Positions 1 to 6,179 of a stretch of 33,940 bases of DNA are shown here, in pieces. The notes under the pieces were generated by a model. That model searched no databases. It worked only from the letters and a program-made list of their open reading frames with translations, and was not told where the DNA came from. Origin of the DNA: Ruminiclostridium sp. (GTDB taxonomy: Bacteria > Bacillota > Clostridia > Oscillospirales > Ruminococcaceae); contig JAFTVY010000019.1 in assembly GCA_017465545.1 (NCBI GenBank), positions 1-33,940 on the forward strand. Reading direction: 5' to 3'. Within the stretch, counting starts at the first letter, position 1; each line of letters begins with the position of its first letter. The translations under genes and the position numbers were made by a program.

Positions 1-273
1 AAGTCCCGCCATATCGGAATATTCAGGTGTAGCGGCAATAGTTCTGACGATATAATGCACCTGAATCACGTTATCAGATTCAAGGACAGTTTCAAAATCC
101 TTTATTTCATAGGAAGCTATTCCGAAATCTCCGATAAAGCTCCCGTATTCTGCTCCGCTACAGCGATACCCACCGCAGACCATAACCGCTTTATCAGACA
201 CAAGCTCTGCAAAGGCGGTTTTGTCGCCGTCCTTTGCCGCTTGCCACATTTTGTTCTCAAGTTCAAATATCAT
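1..273 (-). CDS. NTF2/SnoaL-like domain protein (partial, C-terminus beyond window)
   Basis: Reading the minus strand from the ATG at 273 gives 91 uninterrupted codons to the window edge, beginning MIFELENKMWQAAKDGDK and ending near EYSDMAGL. The N-terminal pattern, an amphipathic helix followed by a short-step segment with a YRCSG-like stretch and an IxDF motif, resembles the nuclear transport factor 2-like (SnoaL/DUF4440) superfamily: small cone-shaped proteins used as enzymes or ligand-binding domains. No catalytic assignment is possible. It starts 20 bases after the stop of the acetyltransferase at 294-1172 and is probably the last visible member of that operon. The 3' end lies outside the window. 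Family call is moderate; the reading frame is solid. Confidence 0.7.
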   Translation of the reverse strand, partial: MIFELENKMWQAAKDGDKTAFAELVSDKAVMVCGGYRCSGAEYGSFIGDFGIASYEIKDFETVLESDNVIQVHYIVRTIAATPEYSDMAGL

Positions 274-293
274 TTTGTTTTCCTTCCCGTTTT

Positions 294-1172
294 TTATTTA
301 TGCCAATAAAAAGTGTAATGAGAATGCTGTCTGAAGCCGATGCTTTTGTATAATCCAAGCTCGGATATTACGTACGCCTTTTTTGCACCCATATCGTATG
401 CACGCCTCAGAGCTTCTTTAATAACCGCTTTTGCCAGTCCTTTATTTCTATAGTCGGGAGTTACACATACAGGTTCAACGTACACGTAATCTGTTTTGTA
501 ATCATACCATAAACCACAGTAGGCAACGTACTCTGCACTTTCATTTTCTGCAACAATATGAAGCTGTGGATTCAGATGAGGTGCAGAAAGCATACGTCTT
601 TGCTTTTCAATAGTTTTTTCGTCCACAGGTGGCTCTCCCTCGTGGTTAAAGCCTTTCCATAAAAGCTTATGATGTTTATACAAATCTTCTTTTACGTCAA
701 GGGAGCGTAGCTTAATATTGCAAGCTGTATTTGTATCAAAATCCATATCGTCAAGCAAAAGGTCAAGCACGTTTTCTGTTTGTTCGCACGCAGTAAAACC
801 ACAGTATAAAATAAGAGAAACCGTTTCGTCGTCCGTGTCATTTACAGCAATCCCAAGACCGTTTTCGTCTGAAAAATATTGAATCATATAATTAATAATT
901 TCTGTTTTAAGCTCTTCAAAACCTTTCTTTACTGCGAAAAACGCTTCGCCGAGGTAGTGGTCGTATATTGCAGTACCAACCATTTCATCACCGCAAAACC
1001 ATAGCCCTATTTTTTCTGAAAGACGATTGCCAAAGTCAGGATGAAAATACATCCACTCCCACCTTGCCCAATTCCAGTTTATATGAATGCGATTTTCTTC
1101 TGATAGTTCGATTAAAAATTGCCGCACTTTTTCGTAGCAGGTTTCATCATATCTGCAAAATCTGTACTTCAT
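294..1172 (-). CDS. two-domain GNAT family N-acetyltransferase
   Basis: A 292-residue protein, about twice the size of a single GNAT domain. The C-terminal half (about residues 150-292) carries the acetyl-CoA binding pattern in CVTPDYRNKGLAKAVIKEAL, where RNKGLA matches the family R/Q-x-x-G-x-G/A loop, followed by a late GLYKSIGF segment typical of GNAT beta-6/7. The N-terminal half (about 1-140) looks like a degenerate GNAT fold without a convincing CoA loop, as in other tandem GNATs. Substrate unknown; the enzyme should be cytosolic and transfer acetyl from acetyl-CoA to an amine. Its ATG overlaps the stop of the TfoX-like gene by four bases, so the two are translationally coupled in the minus-strand operon. 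Confidence 0.85.
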   Translation of the reverse strand: MKYRFCRYDETCYEKVRQFLIELSEENRIHINWNWARWEWMYFHPDFGNRLSEKIGLWFCGDEMVGTAIYDHYLGEAFFAVKKGFEELKTEIINYMIQYFSDENGLGIAVNDTDDETVSLILYCGFTACEQTENVLDLLLDDMDFDTNTACNIKLRSLDVKEDLYKHHKLLWKGFNHEGEPPVDEKTIEKQRRMLSAPHLNPQLHIVAENESAEYVAYCGLWYDYKTDYVYVEPVCVTPDYRNKGLAKAVIKEALRRAYDMGAKKAYVISELGLYKSIGFRQHSHYTFYWHK

Positions 1173-1486
1173 TTTTTCTTCTCCTTCGGCTTTGGTAGTT
1201 CGTCGTATATTGCTTCAAATAGCTCCTTCAGAAATTCCTTATCGTCTACGTTTTCGCACAAAAGCATATCCTTTGCACCTTCATAGGGTGGCTCGTAAAC
1301 TGCGTCAGGCATCAGCCTTACCGCACTCGGTACAGGCTTTATAAGTAGTCTGCTATCACATAGATATGCCGCAATCCTTCCGTGCAGATATATGATATAT
1401 TCTCCCATCATCTGACGGTGAGAAATACCATCGATAAGGGATAATTGCTCAAGTATGAAATTAAGATATTCTTTTGACGTAGCCAT
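1169..1486 (-). CDS. TfoX/Sxy N-terminal domain protein
   Basis: A 105-residue protein containing only the TfoX N-terminal type domain: SRQMMGEY-like segment (here SHRQMMGEYIIYLHG), an AYLCDSRLLIKP strand and a C-terminal YEPPYEGAKDM stretch followed by a helix. In Gammaproteobacteria Sxy/TfoX helps CRP act at competence promoters, but stand-alone N-terminal domains are common in Firmicutes, where their role is unknown; I do not infer competence from it. The start is supported by an AGGAGA ribosome-binding site about 8 bases upstream. It lies 2 bases after the DUF1801 gene and overlaps the downstream acetyltransferase by 4 bases, a tight operon. Confidence 0.85.
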   Translation of the reverse strand: MATSKEYLNFILEQLSLIDGISHRQMMGEYIIYLHGRIAAYLCDSRLLIKPVPSAVRLMPDAVYEPPYEGAKDMLLCENVDDKEFLKELFEAIYDELPKPKEKKK

Positions 1487-1488
1487 AA

Positions 1489-1821
1489 TTATTCTCCTAA
1501 GGTTTCTTTAAAAATTTCTTTCAGAACGTCGCAGGGAATTTCATCCTTAAGATAAATCTGAAGCATCCCTTTAGGCGTTATTTTATATCCGGAAAGCTTT
1601 TCCTTGTGATTTATTATCGCAGTAGCCTCGATATTTATATGATCCTTGAAGGGAATAAGCCTTACGAATTTTTCTCCGTTATTAAAGCTTGGGAGCTTTG
1701 CCCACAGAGCTTCTTCAATGGCAACGGATACGCTGTCATATATCAGCTTGCGAAGGGAAGTGAACGTTGCTATAATTTCCTGTGGATATTTTTCAAGATA
1801 TGCTTTTATCTGTTCGTTCAT
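1489..1821 (-). CDS. DUF1801 (YdhG-like) family protein
   Basis: A 110-residue protein with the DUF1801 layout: an N-terminal IKAYLEKYPQE helix, a central EEALWAKLPSFNNGEK segment in place of the usual EAIxYxxPxF motif, FKDHINIEA strand, and a C-terminal IYLKDEIPCDVLKEIF helix. This family is related to the Bacillus Fra iron chaperone and is often annotated iron chaperone, but most members have no known function. A GGAG ribosome-binding site precedes the ATG. It sits between the C39-like peptidase gene and the TfoX-like gene with only 2 bases to the latter; this pairing of DUF1801 and TfoX-type small proteins is likely a loose accessory operon rather than a pathway. Confidence 0.85.
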   Translation of the reverse strand: MNEQIKAYLEKYPQEIIATFTSLRKLIYDSVSVAIEEALWAKLPSFNNGEKFVRLIPFKDHINIEATAIINHKEKLSGYKITPKGMLQIYLKDEIPCDVLKEIFKETLGE

Positions 1822-1845
1822 ATGATATTCTCCGTTTTTCGATTA

Positions 1846-2202
1846 TTACTTGTAAATCCCAAGAAATGACGTAATTTTTCCATATGTATACTCACCCTCA
1901 ACAAGTCCGAATTCAGGGTCATAGTACTTACCGTCATACAGCAAAGTCCAGTGGGTATAGCCATTGTTTGTATGTACCGTTAAAATCGAAAATTCGTGGG
2001 GGACAGGATTCTTCTTGGAAATACGGGTGTTCCTCTCTGCGTGCGTTATTCCGTAAAAATCAAGTGTCTCAATAAGCTGTCCGATACTTGTGGGACCGCT
2101 TGTTTTCATATCTTTTATAACTTCTTCAATTGTTTTCTCTGATATCATTGCAATACACGCCTGACCGCAGGTTTCAGGAGTAGGCTGCATAATAAGCTTC
2201 AT
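1846..2202 (-). CDS. papain-like (C39-type) cysteine peptidase domain protein
   Basis: A 118-residue protein consisting of one C39-like domain. Cys12 lies in QPTPETCGQACIAMI, the expected N-terminal catalytic helix preceded by a Gln that could form the oxyanion hole; His84 in GYTHWTLLYDGK and the following YYDPEFG Asp complete the triad arrangement. In bacteriocin exporters this domain cleaves double-glycine leaders, but here there is no transporter attached and no membrane segment, so the substrate is unknown. An upstream in-frame ATG at 2208 abuts the AAGGAG site; the ATG at 2202 has a proper 7-base spacing and is preferred. It is the first gene of a compact block running to the window start. 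Confidence 0.8.
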   Translation of the reverse strand: MKLIMQPTPETCGQACIAMISEKTIEEVIKDMKTSGPTSIGQLIETLDFYGITHAERNTRISKKNPVPHEFSILTVHTNNGYTHWTLLYDGKYYDPEFGLVEGEYTYGKITSFLGIYK

Positions 2203-2240
2203 AATCATTCTCCTTTACAAGTTTTTTCAATTTCGTAAGT

Positions 2241-2702
2241 TCAAAGCCTTTTCATCATAAGATAACAATCAACACCTTTTTTATAGAAATCGGGTAGCTG
2301 TCCTACACATTGATAGCCAAGTCTTTCGTATAATTTTTTAGCATTGATATTGAAATCATCAACAGTAAGAAAATATTTATCCGACGGATATTTTTCCTCA
2401 AAATAAGACATCAGCAGACTGCCAATTCCATTACCACGGCAGTCCTCTTTCACAGAAATGATATGCAGATAAGGATAGCTACCGAAAACACCATTTTGCA
2501 TACAATAAATAAATCCGACACATTCGCCTTGTTCATTCAGAGCAATGTACAGTTCCTTCTTTTCAAGCGCATATTGAAGCATTGCTTTTGCTTTTTGCTC
2601 GTCACTAAAGTATGCATTGCCAAGCTCGGAATTCTGTAATATTTCCGTGCAATCGGTTATATATCTGTTTTCTCCATCAATAATAGTTATCTGTTCGTTC
2701 AT
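2241..2702 (-). CDS. GNAT family N-acetyltransferase
   Basis: A 153-residue single-domain GNAT. The CoA-binding loop is visible in SVKEDCRGNGIGSLLMSYFEE (R-G-N-G-I-G), followed by the FNINAKKLYERLGYQ motif that closes the fold. The enzyme should acetylate a small molecule or protein N-terminus; specificity cannot be read. It ends 38 bases before the peptidase start at 2202, so it may head that operon. Its upstream flank is immediately occupied by the outer arm of the structured repeat at 2717-2940, so any promoter for it lies inside or beyond that repeat. The start has a GAGGT ribosome-binding site. Confidence 0.9.
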   Translation of the reverse strand: MNEQITIIDGENRYITDCTEILQNSELGNAYFSDEQKAKAMLQYALEKKELYIALNEQGECVGFIYCMQNGVFGSYPYLHIISVKEDCRGNGIGSLLMSYFEEKYPSDKYFLTVDDFNINAKKLYERLGYQCVGQLPDFYKKGVDCYLMMKRL

Positions 2703-2716
2703 TGTATGTACCTCGT

Positions 2717-2940
2717 AAATTGAAATTTTTCGGGGAGATTGATGTAATATAAATAACGGGGCGTCCGGGAGATCGCCCCCTACATTTCACCTATAAAATC
2801 TTGTGGAACGGCATTACAAAACACGTTTATATTGGTATTTACAGTGAAGTTATCACTATGTTATAAATTACAACCGTAGGGGGCGACGAGTAGTCCGTAA
2901 GGACTGCGGCACCCTTTAGGGTATGTCCCCTGACGCCCCG
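2717..2940. repeat. structured intergenic repeat, copy 1 (about 224 bp)
   Basis: This non-coding element occurs twice in the window, the second copy being at 13514-13739. Its ends are inverted repeats (GGGGCGTC near the left, GACGCCCCG at the right), and inside them a second inverted pair, CGCCCCCTAC at 2774-2783 and GTAGGGGGCG at 2876-2885, frames a core of about 92 bases. The right arm contains two short palindromes, AGTCCGTAAGGACT and ACCCTTTAGGGT. The left flank carries AAATTGAAATTT at 2717-2728, matching inversely the right flank of copy 2. No open reading frame or transposase is present; it is a MITE-like or extragenic palindromic repeat. The element fills most of the 347-base gap between two acetyltransferase genes. 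Confidence 0.85.
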
Positions 2941-2957
2941 AAATGAACCGAGCAATC

Positions 2958-2980
2958 TTTTGGGGTAAAATACCTCAAAA
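2958..2980. other. hairpin downstream of acetyltransferase gene
   Basis: TTTTGGGGTA and TACCTCAAAA form a 10-base stem with a three-base AAA loop and one G-U pair when read on the plus strand. It lies about 70 bases past the stop of the minus-strand gene at 3050-3484, where a terminator would be expected, but there is no T-run after it on the minus strand, so terminator function is doubtful. Confidence 0.3.
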
Positions 2981-3049
2981 CATACCTATAGATTCCGATT
3001 TATGACTCGAAAAAAACAGTAACGTATGTACTTCATTTGCATAATTATT

Positions 3050-3484
3050 TTATTCCACCTTAAAATCCGTCCATTCAATACGGTTGTAGGTCATCACGTC
3101 ATCAGGCTTTGACATACCGATTTTTTCATAGAAAGGAATTGCATTTTCATTGACGCAGGTATACATAATTATATCCCTTTCACCGCCTGCGGTTTCGTGC
3201 AGCTTTTTAACAAGAGCCTTTCCGATACCTTGTCCGACGCATTCCCGTATTACCCCTAAATCCGTTATAAAAAGCCAGTAAGCAAAATCCGTTATACCGA
3301 AGCATACACCGATTATCTTGTTTTGTTCGTTTCTTGCTACAAGGCTTATTGAAGCGTTTTTTACAAGCCTTTCTATTCTTTCGTTAAAGCGCTCCTTCGG
3401 ATATTGTGAGCCTAAATCCGTTTGCTTTAAAAAGCCTATATATTCCTCAGCCGTGAGGCGTTCTTCGTTTATTGTGTAATTCAT
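3050..3484 (-). CDS. GNAT family N-acetyltransferase
   Basis: A 144-residue GNAT. The CoA loop is ECVGQGIGKALVKKL (Q-G-I-G) around residue 85-97, and the C-terminal NENAIPFYEKIGM segment is the usual helix-strand closing element. The protein is close to the minimal size of the superfamily. It is the last gene of the operon headed by the TetR gene, starting 9 bases past the stop of the P-loop gene at 3494-4159. Substrate unknown. Although there are other GNATs nearby, sequence differences are large, so they are not recent tandem duplicates. Confidence 0.9.
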   Translation of the reverse strand: MNYTINEERLTAEEYIGFLKQTDLGSQYPKERFNERIERLVKNASISLVARNEQNKIIGVCFGITDFAYWLFITDLGVIRECVGQGIGKALVKKLHETAGGERDIIMYTCVNENAIPFYEKIGMSKPDDVMTYNRIEWTDFKVE

Positions 3485-3493
3485 ATATTCCTT

Positions 3494-4159
3494 TTAAACA
3501 AGTCCGAAATGCCTTGCGATAATATCGCAGACCTCTTCTCTTGTATCCTTTCCGTTATCCTCCCGCATAACGGTGAAAAAGCCACTTTGTGCCAACTCAT
3601 CGTAATGCTCTTTACTGTTGATAAGCGCAAGTCCCTTGCGGTAATTCTCCATAACCTCTGCAGAATTCTCACAACTGTCAATGACGCTTAAAAGAAATTG
3701 CTTTTCGGGATCATCCCTGTCAAAAAATCGCTCCACACTCATAGACTGGGGTGAAAGCATCACCGCAACGTGATTATAATCTGAAATCTCTTTCAAAACG
3801 TCTATAGGAATATTCGTATCAACAATAACCTTTCTATCACCTGAAAGTGAGATAAGCTCCGCTATCTCAAACTCTGCCGCTTCTTTTCCAACGCCGAATA
3901 TCCAGCGCTCATATTCCTCAGGAGAACGTGTAACAAATTCCCGCCAATCCGTCAGATTGTTTACGTAGCATATATCAGGCTGTGCGTCCTGCGTTGCTAC
4001 AATATCTGACACGGCAGAGTGGTAGTTTTCTCCACAGAATATCATATCATATCTTTCGCTGAGCATTTTTACCGTCGTTGATTTGCCTGCATAGGCTGTT
4101 CCGGTGATGAAATATACGTTTTTCAGATAATGCTTTAGTATGTTATTTTCTATCTTCAT
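3494..4159 (-). CDS. P-loop NTPase, predicted small-molecule kinase-like protein
   Basis: A 221-residue cytosolic protein with a Walker A motif near its N-terminus, YFITGTAYAGKSTTVKML (G-x-x-x-x-G-K-S/T), and a likely Walker B strand in DRKVIVDTNIPIDVL. The remaining sequence is mainly helical, with a FFDRDDPEKQF segment and an EHYDELAQSGFF stretch that could be a lid. The general layout matches AAA_18/AAA_33-type kinases (adenylate/shikimate/zeta-toxin relatives), which phosphorylate small molecules, but I see no diagnostic substrate motif. It lies between an unknown gene and an acetyltransferase in the TetR-led operon. A kinase next to a GNAT in an accessory operon would fit modification of a xenobiotic, but that is inference. 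Confidence 0.75.
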   Translation of the reverse strand: MKIENNILKHYLKNVYFITGTAYAGKSTTVKMLSERYDMIFCGENYHSAVSDIVATQDAQPDICYVNNLTDWREFVTRSPEEYERWIFGVGKEAAEFEIAELISLSGDRKVIVDTNIPIDVLKEISDYNHVAVMLSPQSMSVERFFDRDDPEKQFLLSVIDSCENSAEVMENYRKGLALINSKEHYDELAQSGFFTVMREDNGKDTREEVCDIIARHFGLV

Positions 4160-4179
4160 TTCAAGTCCCTCTTTTCTGT

Positions 4180-4214
4180 TTCTCCGGTATCGTAGTACCG
4201 TTCTCCGCCTTACC
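4180..4214. repeat. 35-bp duplicated segment, copy A
   Basis: These 35 bases match 32 of 35 positions of 4598-4632, which is the last coding part of the tetR gene. Here the segment is non-coding, lying between the stop of the unknown gene at 4220-4573 and the start of the P-loop gene at 4159. The two copies therefore bracket the unknown gene in direct orientation. Confidence 0.85.
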
Positions 4215-4219
4215 AGAAA

Positions 4220-4573
4220 TTATTCCGACCAATCAAGCTGTTCCTTTTTTATACCCGCTTCAATGCATTTTCGACAAACGGCGTGTTTTCCTTCTTTATC
4301 CTCGTGACGATACTTCAGAACGGTATCCTTCAGCACAATATATTTGTGCTTTTCATCCTGAAAATCAACGTACCACACAACCTCTCCCTCGCAGGAAGCC
4401 TTGATAGCCTTTGAAAGCTTTTCAGGAAAATCCCCGCACTCGCTTGTAAAGGAAACCGCAGTCCAGTATCTCGGCGTGTTGTCGGTTTTCCATATTTCAA
4501 CGCCGATTATTCTGATATGATCAAGCAGGGTATCGTCAGCGATACTTTCTTTAATAATAAGTCCCGTATACAT
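4220..4573 (-). CDS. conserved hypothetical protein
   Basis: A 117-residue protein with no recognised domain. It starts MYTGLIIKESIADDTLLD, is rich in beta-prone segments (IRIIGVEIWKT, YWTAVSFTSEC, VVWYVDFQDEKHKYIVLKD), and ends with a helix containing CRKC, possibly half of a metal site. The N-terminal half resembles small uncharacterised proteins of Clostridia that are often found beside GNATs, but I cannot name a family. A GGGG-rich ribosome-binding site precedes the ATG and lies 14 bases past the tetR stop. The gene is flanked by 35-bp direct duplications (4180-4214 and 4598-4632), suggesting it entered the operon after tetR and the P-loop gene were already neighbours. Confidence 0.7.
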   Translation of the reverse strand: MYTGLIIKESIADDTLLDHIRIIGVEIWKTDNTPRYWTAVSFTSECGDFPEKLSKAIKASCEGEVVWYVDFQDEKHKYIVLKDTVLKYRHEDKEGKHAVCRKCIEAGIKKEQLDWSE

Positions 4574-4587
4574 TTTTATTCCCCTTT

Positions 4588-5196
4588 TTATTTGTTCTTC
4601 TCCGGTATCGTAGTACAGCTTTCCGCCTTACCCGACTTAATCAGCATAAGCATTGCCACAAACTCACGGCTTAATATATCCTGAATTTCATCAGCACCGA
4701 ATCTGCATACTCCCGTTGCTATAAGCGCCCCTATGGCATAGGTCTGAATCCAGTTATGCTTGAATAAAAGCCTTGCGTTTTCGTAGCTTAAATCGTAATC
4801 ACGCTGTATGACTTCAACGCTGAGAGTAGCCATATCACCGAGATTTCTGAATACGTCGTCAAAATTTTCTGCCTCAGGCTTTTCTGTCATAAATAAAAGA
4901 CGGTACAGCTTCGGATGTTCAGTCGCAAATAAAACCATCTGAACGCCAAGCTCCTTATACACAGGAGAGAAATCCATAGCTCTTCTGGCATACTCCTCAA
5001 ATTTGCCTAAAGCCGCCTTGCGGACTTCAAGCAGTACCTCATCCATATTCTTAAAGGCTGTAAATATCGGTCGGGTAGAGCATCCGAGGGCGGTACCAAG
5101 CTCCCTTGCGGTAAGTGACTTTACGCCCTTTTCAGCGGCTATATCAAGCGCCTTTTCTACTATCTCTTCTCTTGTGAATTTTGCTTTGGGCGGCAT
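4588..5196 (-). CDS. TetR/AcrR family transcriptional regulator
   Basis: A 202-residue repressor. The N-terminal helix-turn-helix spans about residues 8-52, with FTREEIVEKALDIAAEKG as helix 1 and SLTARELGTALGCSTRPIF as the HTH, where TRPIF substitutes for the usual SxxxLYxHF. The C-terminal ligand domain is helical and has a TetR_C-like GALIATGV helix. Ligand unknown. The gene is divergent from the flavodoxin gene at 5348 and heads the minus-strand operon 5196-3050. A strong promoter (5242-5270) and two tandem palindromic boxes (5213-5240) lie directly upstream, so autoregulation is likely. The last codons coincide with copy B of the 35-bp duplication. Confidence 0.9.
   Translation of the reverse strand: MPPKAKFTREEIVEKALDIAAEKGVKSLTARELGTALGCSTRPIFTAFKNMDEVLLEVRKAALGKFEEYARRAMDFSPVYKELGVQMVLFATEHPKLYRLLFMTEKPEAENFDDVFRNLGDMATLSVEVIQRDYDLSYENARLLFKHNWIQTYAIGALIATGVCRFGADEIQDILSREFVAMLMLIKSGKAESCTTIPEKNK
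4598..4632. repeat. 35-bp duplicated segment, copy B (within tetR 3' end)
   Basis: Part of the tetR coding end, encoding roughly GKAESCTTIPEK. It matches copy A at 4180-4214 at 32 of 35 positions in direct orientation. Because this copy is in frame and coding, it is probably the original and copy A the remnant. Confidence 0.85.
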
Positions 5197-5212
5197 ATAT
5201 CTTCTCCGTTCT

Positions 5213-5240
5213 GTAACGTTTGTTGCATAACATCTGTTGC
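5213..5240. promoter_or_regulatory. tandem palindromic operator boxes, candidate TetR site
   Basis: Two directly adjacent 14-base imperfect palindromes, GTAACGTTTGTTGC and ATAACATCTGTTGC, both fit RTAAC-N4-GTTGC. They sit in the 5' leader of the tetR operon, immediately downstream of its -10 hexamer (5242-5247), the usual place for an autoregulatory TetR operator. Site function is inferred from position and symmetry. Confidence 0.55.
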
Positions 5241-5241
5241 T

Positions 5242-5270
5242 ATTATATCAGACGCAGGGACAAATGTCAA
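5242..5270 (-). promoter_or_regulatory. sigma-A promoter of the tetR operon
   Basis: On the minus strand, TTGACA (5265-5270) and TATAAT (5242-5247) are both perfect consensus and are separated by 17 bases, with TGA directly before the -10 as an extended -10. It drives the operon 5196 to 3050. Confidence 0.85.
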
Positions 5271-5288
5271 TACTTTACCATAAAGAGT

Positions 5289-5317
5289 TTGACAACAAGG
5301 GCTATAAATGATATAAT
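5289..5317 (+). promoter_or_regulatory. sigma-A promoter of the flavodoxin gene
   Basis: TTGACA at 5289-5294 and TATAAT at 5312-5317, 17-base spacer, TGA extended -10. Transcription would begin about 25 bases before the flavodoxin start. It is divergent from the tetR promoter, with 18 bases between the two -35 boxes, so a regulator bound between could affect both. Confidence 0.85.
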
Positions 5318-5347
5318 AAGCATAGAATAAAAAGCGAGGTGGCAATT

Positions 5348-5833
5348 TTGAGAACTGTAGTAGTATATTACTCAATGCTTGGCAATACCGATTATGCCGT
5401 AAAGAAAATTGCACAGAAGCTGGGGGCGGATATCCTCCGCATAGAGCCTGAAAAAGCTTATCCCGACAAGGGCTTCAAAAAATTTTTCTGGGGTGGTAAA
5501 AGCGCTGTTATGGGTGATACACCCGCTTTAATGCCTTATAGCTTTGAATCGGAGTCTTATGACAGAATAATTTTCGGAACTCCTGTCTGGGCAGGTACTT
5601 TTGCGCCGCCGATAAAGACCTTTATAACAGAAAACAAGGATAAGATAAAGGGCAAAAAAATATCCCTCCTTGCCTGCTCAAGCGGAGGCGGAGCAGATAA
5701 GCTGGCGGGAAAAATTAAAAATCTTATTGAAGCTACAGAGATAGAAGCTACTCTTCATCTTATTGATCCCAAGGACAGACCGAATGAAGAGAATGACAGA
5801 AAGATAGATGAATTCTGTAGCTTACTTACGTAA
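5348..5833 (+). CDS. flavodoxin family protein
   Basis: A 161-residue flavodoxin-like protein. The N-terminal strand-loop VVVYYSMLGNTDYAVKKI contains the FMN phosphate-binding loop (S-x-x-G-N-T), and GTPVWAGTFAPPIKTFI provides the second flavin loop with the W that usually stacks on the isoalloxazine ring. A final LLACSSGGGADK loop matches the third. It should carry electrons in the cytosol. The start is taken as TTG at 5348 because GAGGTGG lies 5 bases upstream; an in-frame GTG at 5339 falls inside that ribosome-binding site. It shares a divergent promoter region with a TetR repressor, and the RyR-domain gene follows after 16 bases. Confidence 0.85.
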   Translation: MRTVVVYYSMLGNTDYAVKKIAQKLGADILRIEPEKAYPDKGFKKFFWGGKSAVMGDTPALMPYSFESESYDRIIFGTPVWAGTFAPPIKTFITENKDKIKGKKISLLACSSGGGADKLAGKIKNLIEATEIEATLHLIDPKDRPNEENDRKIDEFCSLLT

Positions 5834-5849
5834 TCTGAAAGGAGCAATT

Positions 5850-6131
5850 ATGTACATTCCAAAGCCTATAGATACAAGTAAAATCACGTTACCGAAGGAA
5901 ATAGAGGAGCTTACCGAAGAGATAGCAAAGAACGTTCACGAAAACTGGTCGGTAGGCAGAATAGCTGACGGCTGGACCTACGGCGAAAAAAGAGACGATG
6001 TAAAAAAGACAACACCCTGCCTTGTACCCTATGATGAGTTATCCGAAACCGAAAAGGAATTTGACAGAGTGACCGCAATGGAGTCAATAAAGACTATTTT
6101 AGCGCTTGGTTATAAAATTGAAAAGATATAA
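5850..6131 (+). CDS. RyR-domain protein
   Basis: A 93-residue protein consisting of little more than one RyR domain (PF02026-type), the repeat first described in ryanodine receptors. The diagnostic run is visible: NVHENWSVGRIADGW, then YGEKRDDVKKTTPCLVPYDEL, then EKEFDR and a terminal helix SIKTILALGYKI. Bacterial stand-alone RyR proteins exist but their role is unknown; the fold may bind a small ligand. Start chosen at the ATG at 5850, preceded by AAGGAG with 5-base spacing, rather than an upstream ATG inside the flavodoxin gene. It follows the flavodoxin gene by 16 bases and ends just before a bidirectional terminator. Confidence 0.88.
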   Translation: MYIPKPIDTSKITLPKEIEELTEEIAKNVHENWSVGRIADGWTYGEKRDDVKKTTPCLVPYDELSETEKEFDRVTAMESIKTILALGYKIEKI

Positions 6132-6135
6132 GAAA

Positions 6136-6176
6136 AAGCTGTAGCGGAATAAATCCACTACAGCTTAATTTTTATT
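6136..6176. terminator. bidirectional intrinsic terminator
   Basis: AAGCTGTAG (6136-6144) pairs with CTACAGCTT (6158-6166), with T-runs after it on the plus strand and on the minus strand. It separates the convergent RyR gene and ABC exporter operon. Confidence 0.85.
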
Positions 6177-6179
6177 CAG

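Noticed and set aside
1169..1486. Competence regulation from the TfoX-like gene
   Set aside because: Only the N-terminal domain is present and no competence genes are nearby.
5213..5240. Tandem 14-base boxes as CRISPR or iteron origin
   Set aside because: Only two units and a position in a tetR leader fit an operator better.
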